Positions 34,278 to 37,628 of a stretch of DNA of 37,628 bases are shown here, piece by piece. A program made the position numbers and the translations under genes. Source of the DNA: CAIQJJ01 sp964606085 (lineage in GTDB: Bacteria; Chloroflexota; Anaerolineae; Anaerolineales; UBA4823); contig CAZSFD010000049.1 of NCBI GenBank assembly GCA_964606085.1, positions 1 to 37,628 of the forward strand, given 5' to 3'. The notes under the pieces were generated by a model. That model was not told the DNA's origin, ran no database searches, and saw only the letters and a list, made by a program, of their open reading frames with translations. How positions within the stretch are numbered: the stretch's first letter is position 1; every line of letters starts with the position of its first letter.

Positions 34278-34500
34278 AGCATTCTCCTCTGAATTGAGTT
34301 TGGATGGTTGAAGTTGAAATGGATGATGGGGTGATGGGGTGATGGGGTGATGGGATGTATGGACGATAGGCATCTCCTTGGGGTGGAAAGATACATTTGT
34401 TAATCTGGCTTTAATTTTACACCAATTTTTTATAGGGTAAATGCCCTATCGCGACCCCAATAGCCTCACAATGGCGCAAGGCCACCGGACTGGCGGGAGC
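34278..34500. other. Divergent intergenic region with repeats and possible cytochrome promoter
   Basis: Four 8-bp repeats (TGATGGGG) occupy 34324-34355 in the cytochrome leader. On the minus strand, TTTACC, 16 nt and TAAAAT (34419-34414) form a fair promoter. An ATAGGG/CCCTAT hairpin lies at 34432-34449. A GCAAGGC/GCCTTGC inverted repeat (34476-34482, 34503-34509) stands just before the plus-strand -10 box and may be an operator. Confidence 0.45.
34324..34355. repeat. 8-bp tandem repeat, unit TGATGGGG
   Basis: Three exact copies plus TGATGGGA lie 47 nt upstream of the cytochrome start codon on its leader side. Unit length and style match the tract at 31232-31267. Confidence 0.75.
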
Positions 34501-34511
34501 GCGCCTTGCAG

Positions 34512-34517
34512 TATAAT
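34512..34517 (+). promoter_or_regulatory. TATAAT -10 box of the bPH_2/SHOCT gene
   Basis: A perfect TATAAT directly follows the inverted repeat arm at 34503-34509. Transcription would begin near 34524, giving a leader of about 120 nt. Confidence 0.6.
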
Positions 34518-34523
34518 TCCACC

Positions 34524-34646
34524 CTGTTGATGCCGCTCCCATGGCGTCAACGCTTCCTGGATGCCCCGCGTCCTGGGGAGCGGTGTGCAGCATTACCTTG
34601 ATACCGCAGGCGTGGTGTCAAGAGAAAAACAGGCGAGGAAAATAGC
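34524..34646 (+). ncRNA. Structured 5' leader, candidate cis-regulatory RNA
   Basis: Two related hairpins occur: 34526-34534 with 34543-34551, and 34597-34605 with 34614-34622. Both have TTGATRCC on the left, GGYGTCAA on the right, an 8-nt loop, and a T-G wobble at the same pair. An alternative 8-bp pairing joins the first hairpin (34533-34540) to GGGAGCGG (34576-34583), which could be a pseudoknot or switch. It matches no riboswitch class I know. Confidence 0.4.
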
Positions 34647-35279
34647 ATGGCACAAAAAGGTTACATCCAAAGCATGTTGGGCCAAAACGAGAAGATTTTG
34701 CTGATCGCCCGCCAGCACTGGTTCGTGCTGGTGGCGGCTATTTTGGCTGAATTGGTGGCTATCACGCTGTTGCTGATCGGCGCGGCGGTGGTGGCGGTGG
34801 TCTTGCCTGCCCTGGCCTGGCTGCCGCTGGTGCTGGGAGCGTTTTTGGTTTTGATTCCCCTGGCAACGCTGACCTACGATTTACTTTCCTGGTGGAATCG
34901 GCAATACATCGTCACCTCCCGCCGCGTGATCCAGATTTCGGGCTCTTTCAACAAAAATGTGGTGGATTCTTCGCTGGAGAAGGTCAACGATGTCAAACTG
35001 GTGCAATCGGCCCTGGGGCGCATCTTCGATTATGGCGATGTGGAAATCCTGACCGCCAGTGAACTGGGCGCCAACCTGTTCCGCCGCATCGAGAACCCGA
35101 TCCAGTTCAAGACCGCCATGCTCAATGCCAAAGAGAAGCTCGAAAGGCCCGAAGGCGCTGGCGGCGGGGCCGGCGACATCCCGGCAATGATCGCCAAATT
35201 GGCCGACCTGCACCAAAAAGGCGTGCTGACCGATGCCGAGTTCCAGCAGAAGAAGGCGCAATTGTTGGCGAAGATGTGA
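34647..35279 (+). CDS. Membrane protein with bPH_2 and SHOCT domains
   Basis: 210 residues. Two membrane spans at about 26-50 and 54-77 are followed by a bacterial PH domain (84-155) with RQYIVTSRRVIQISG and VNDVKLVQSALGRIFDYGDVEI. The C-terminal 181-209 is a SHOCT helix pair (IAKLADLHQKGVLTDAEF-Q-KK-LL). Such proteins sit at the inner membrane face and are thought to assist membrane stress responses or oligomerise; the exact role is unknown. The start is the first ATG after the structured leader, with GAGGAAAA just before. Confidence 0.85.
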   Translation: MAQKGYIQSMLGQNEKILLIARQHWFVLVAAILAELVAITLLLIGAAVVAVVLPALAWLPLVLGAFLVLIPLATLTYDLLSWWNRQYIVTSRRVIQISGSFNKNVVDSSLEKVNDVKLVQSALGRIFDYGDVEILTASELGANLFRRIENPIQFKTAMLNAKEKLERPEGAGGGAGDIPAMIAKLADLHQKGVLTDAEFQQKKAQLLAKM

Positions 35280-35288
35280 TTGCCAAAA

Positions 35289-35324
35289 ACAAAACAGGCC
35301 ACATAAAAATGTGGCCTGTTTTGT
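35289..35324. terminator. Bidirectional terminator between convergent genes
   Basis: A perfect 16-bp stem (35289-35304 with 35309-35324) and an AAAA loop lie 10 nt after the bPH_2 stop. A/T-rich ends provide short U-tracts on either strand. Confidence 0.85.
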
Positions 35325-35343
35325 TTATTGGCTGTTGCTCCAG

Positions 35344-37423
35344 TTATGGGGCGGCGCTTTTACGCACCCACGGGAATAAGATATGGTACATCATGTACCC
35401 ATCTACATTATTCGTCATATCGGGGTCGGTGATGGCTGCGTTGTCGGTGTGGGGTGGCATGATCGTTACCATATTGTTGCCGACTTCGAGCAGACCAATG
35501 TTGGCAGTGACAACGTATGTTACGCTTGCATTGGCCGGGAATGTGGACAGGATTTCTCGGAGGGTGTAGCCGCTCCCGTTATTACATGGAGCTGCCCCGC
35601 CGGTAGCTGAACAAGTCCATGTGACATTGGTGAGATACTCAGCAAATCTGGTTGTTAAGAGGGCGCCATTGGCTGCGAGGGGGCCAAGGTTGTTGACCTG
35701 GATCGTGTAAGTGATGGTGAAAAAATCGCGTACAACCGATTCGGTAACCGATAGATCGGTATCTGTTGGGGCGGCTGCAACGACTGTGTGGGTCCTATTC
35801 CCGCTGGTGCTGGCGTCAAAACCGGTGTCGCCGTAATAATGGGCTTTGAGCGTGTTTTCGCCAACCGCGAGGCTCGATGTGGTATAGGTTGCCATCCCCG
35901 ATCCATTGAGCGGCTCGGTGCCTAACAATAATACACCATCATAAAAGCCCACGCTGCCGGTGGGCGTGCCGCTGACGGCAGTTACGGTTGCCGTGATGGT
36001 GACGAAGTGCCGGTATGTGGATGGGTTGGGGGCCGAGACCAGGGTGGTGGTGGTCGCAACCTTCACGGTGTGTACGATGTGGGTAAGGTTAGGACTGGTG
36101 CTGGCATCGAAACCGGCAGCGCCGCCATAAATGGCTTTGATGATGTGCTCGCCAGCCGCCAGGCTCGAGGTGGTGTAGGTTGCCACCCCCGCATTCAGCG
36201 TGCCGCTGCCCAGCGAGTCTCCGTCATCATAAAAGGTCACGCTGCCGGTGGGCGTGCCGCTGGCGGCGGTTACGGTTGCGGTGAAGGTGACGGATTGCCC
36301 GACTGTGGATGGGTTGGGGGCTGAGACCAGTGCGGTAGTGGTGGTCGCATCTTGCACGGTGTGGGTCAGGTCAGCGCTGGTGCTGTCGTCAAAAACGGTG
36401 TCGCCGCCATAAATGGCTTTGATGGTGTGCTCGCCAGCCGCCAGGCTCGAGGTGACATAGGTGGCTACGCCTGAAGCATTGAGCGGGCCGCTGCCCAGCA
36501 AGGTTTCACCCTCATAAAAGTTTACGCTGCCGGTGGGCGTGCCGCTGCCGCTGGTGGGGGCTACGGTTGCAGTGAAGGTGACGTCTTGCCCGGGCGTGGA
36601 TGGGTTAGGCGACGAGCTTAGGGTGGTGGTGGTCGGTCTGAACGTAAAGTATTCCCGCATTGCAACTGTCCAGGATGCGCTGGGCGACAGGGAGGCAGCG
36701 TTCCACTGTAAAGCGATGCCACTGTCCATGGATGTGGCATCAACCTGGTCGGTCAAAAGCCCATTATCTCCGTTAGTTCTAACGGTCAAATAGAGGAGGC
36801 TATCGTAGTGTGCTGGAGGGGTGAGCCCTTGCAGCCACACCTGCCGACCACCAGTGTCGGTTGAGCCAACCGAGTTATCCTCCGCCCGCCACCAGCCGCT
36901 GCCTGAATACCTGACGTCGCCGCCGTGGAAGAAGCGCAGGTCGGTCAGGGCCGCCACGCTGTTATTCGTCATCCTCCAGGTGACATCGAAGAACTCGTTG
37001 CCATCGGTGTAAGTGGTCGTTTGCATGATGCTCAGGCTGCCGGCCGTCCAGATGGTGGTGATGGTTCCCGACCCCGGCGTGCCGCCGGTGTTGCTGACCA
37101 GCGTAGGGTCTGAACCAGAGGAAAACCAGCCAAACGTATAAGAATCCCCGGTGTATTGCACTCGTGAACCGACCAGTGGGTTTGTTCCCCCCATACCAGG
37201 CGTCAATCCATGCGCCGCTGACGTACTTTTCGACCCGGATTGAGCCGGTATCGAACACCGAGATGCGCAGGTTGCCGTTGGCAGCGGTGCCGCCGATGGT
37301 TTGGGTGTCATGGGTGGCCGCATTGGCCGGCGCAGGGGGCAGCAAAAGCGCCAACAGCAAGAGCGCCGTCAAGGCAAGGCCAGTGAACAGGCCGATGATG
37401 GGTTTCAACATTTTGATTTTCAT
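35344..37423 (-). CDS. Secreted protein with three Big_3-type Ig repeats and a DUF11 domain, frame broken near the N-terminus
   Basis: About 690 residues if joined. The signal peptide (MKIKMLKPIIGLFTG to PANAA) and the next 40 residues lie in one frame from ATG 37423, with AGGAG upstream. At the G6 run (C6 at 37187-37192 on the plus strand) sense moves to a second frame: WYGG then TNPLVGSRVQYTG. One G fewer would join them. An N-terminal beta domain is followed by three repeats of about 90 residues (PNPSTPGQDVTFTATV, GTPTGSVTFYD, AAGEHTIKAIYGG) and a DUF11-like module. Expected to be extracellular. It could be a sequencing error, a pseudogene or a switchable gene. Confidence 0.75.
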
Positions 37424-37628
37424 GGTTTTCTCCTATATGAAAGATGAACTGGTTTCAATTGAATTGGGCAATGTGGGGGGAGAGAAGGTGGGGCTTTCAC
37501 TGCATAAAATGTTCCTAACCCGCATAAAGCGGAAGAGCTACAACGCCTATCCTGGAAATTCTTGCTTTTTGTGCAAGCGATTCGGTAATATGTCAAGGAG
37601 CAAAAGCAAATCAAAAAGATGAAAAGGT
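37424..37628 (-). other. Upstream region of the secreted Ig-repeat gene
   Basis: No credible gene is visible. On the minus strand, TTGACA (37596-37591) could be a -35 box, but no good -10 box follows at the right distance. A small CTTGC/GCAAG hairpin lies at 37561-37577. The rest is a C-rich leader ending in AGGAG before the ATG. Confidence 0.3.

Noticed and set aside
34524..34646. Known riboswitch (yybP-ykoY, TPP, cobalamin, c-di-GMP) in the bPH_2 leader
   Set aside because: None of the conserved core sequences I know for these classes is present; only generic hairpins are supported.
35900..36600. Long near-identical DNA segments suggesting duplicated mobile DNA
   Set aside because: They are the codons of three homologous Big_3-type Ig repeats in one secreted protein.

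Overview
The window looks like chromosomal DNA from a Chloroflexota bacterium, most likely Anaerolineae or Caldilineae. This is inferred from gene content and style, not from a marker gene. Pointers are a Tat lipoprotein of the DUF362 family with a Thr/Pro linker, an FHA-FHA-TM-trypsin protein, secreted Big_3/DUF11 proteins, a multiheme lipoprotein, abundant toxin-antitoxin genes, and many promoters whose -10 box lies 6-9 nt from the start codon (leaderless style). No rRNA, tRNA, CRISPR array or complete insertion sequence was seen.

Layout. 1-2136: 3' part of a secreted beta-propeller protein with a CHAP/NlpC-like cysteine domain. 2164-13789: a co-directional surface-glycan locus with two GT2 and two GT4 glycosyltransferases, a GT-C-like membrane protein, two methyltransferases, a Wzx-type flippase and an alkaline-phosphatase-superfamily enzyme. 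13889-17565 (minus): a lipoprotein, a four-module secreted protein and a membrane-anchored LuxR-type regulator with an outer Kelch propeller. 17595-19994: a small HEPN-like gene and sucC-sucD. 20042-20760 (minus): PIN toxin and Phd-type antitoxin. 20844-25382: an RlmI/RlmK-like methyltransferase, a TumE-like TA pair and an exonuclease-DinG helicase.

25605-32978 (minus) is probably one transcription unit: an MNT nucleotidyltransferase with a collapsed HEPN partner, a DgoD-like enolase-superfamily dehydratase, a gamma-glutamyltransferase-like Ntn hydrolase, an FHA/trypsin membrane protein, a DUF362 Tat lipoprotein and a PfkB kinase, ending in a strong terminator. The dehydratase and kinase could serve sugar-acid catabolism. 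33141-34277 (minus) is a hexaheme lipoprotein with a collagen-like GPA stalk. 34647-35279 is a bPH_2/SHOCT membrane protein behind a structured leader. 35344-37423 (minus) is a large secreted Ig-repeat protein whose frame breaks at a six-base homopolymer.

The stretch from about 4.56 kb to about 17.34 kb is distinctly A/T-richer than its flanks (hand counts near 43-46% GC inside, 56-62% just outside). Both edges fall inside open reading frames, at domain-scale junctions. This suggests the glycan locus and neighbouring surface-protein genes were acquired or exchanged as a block.
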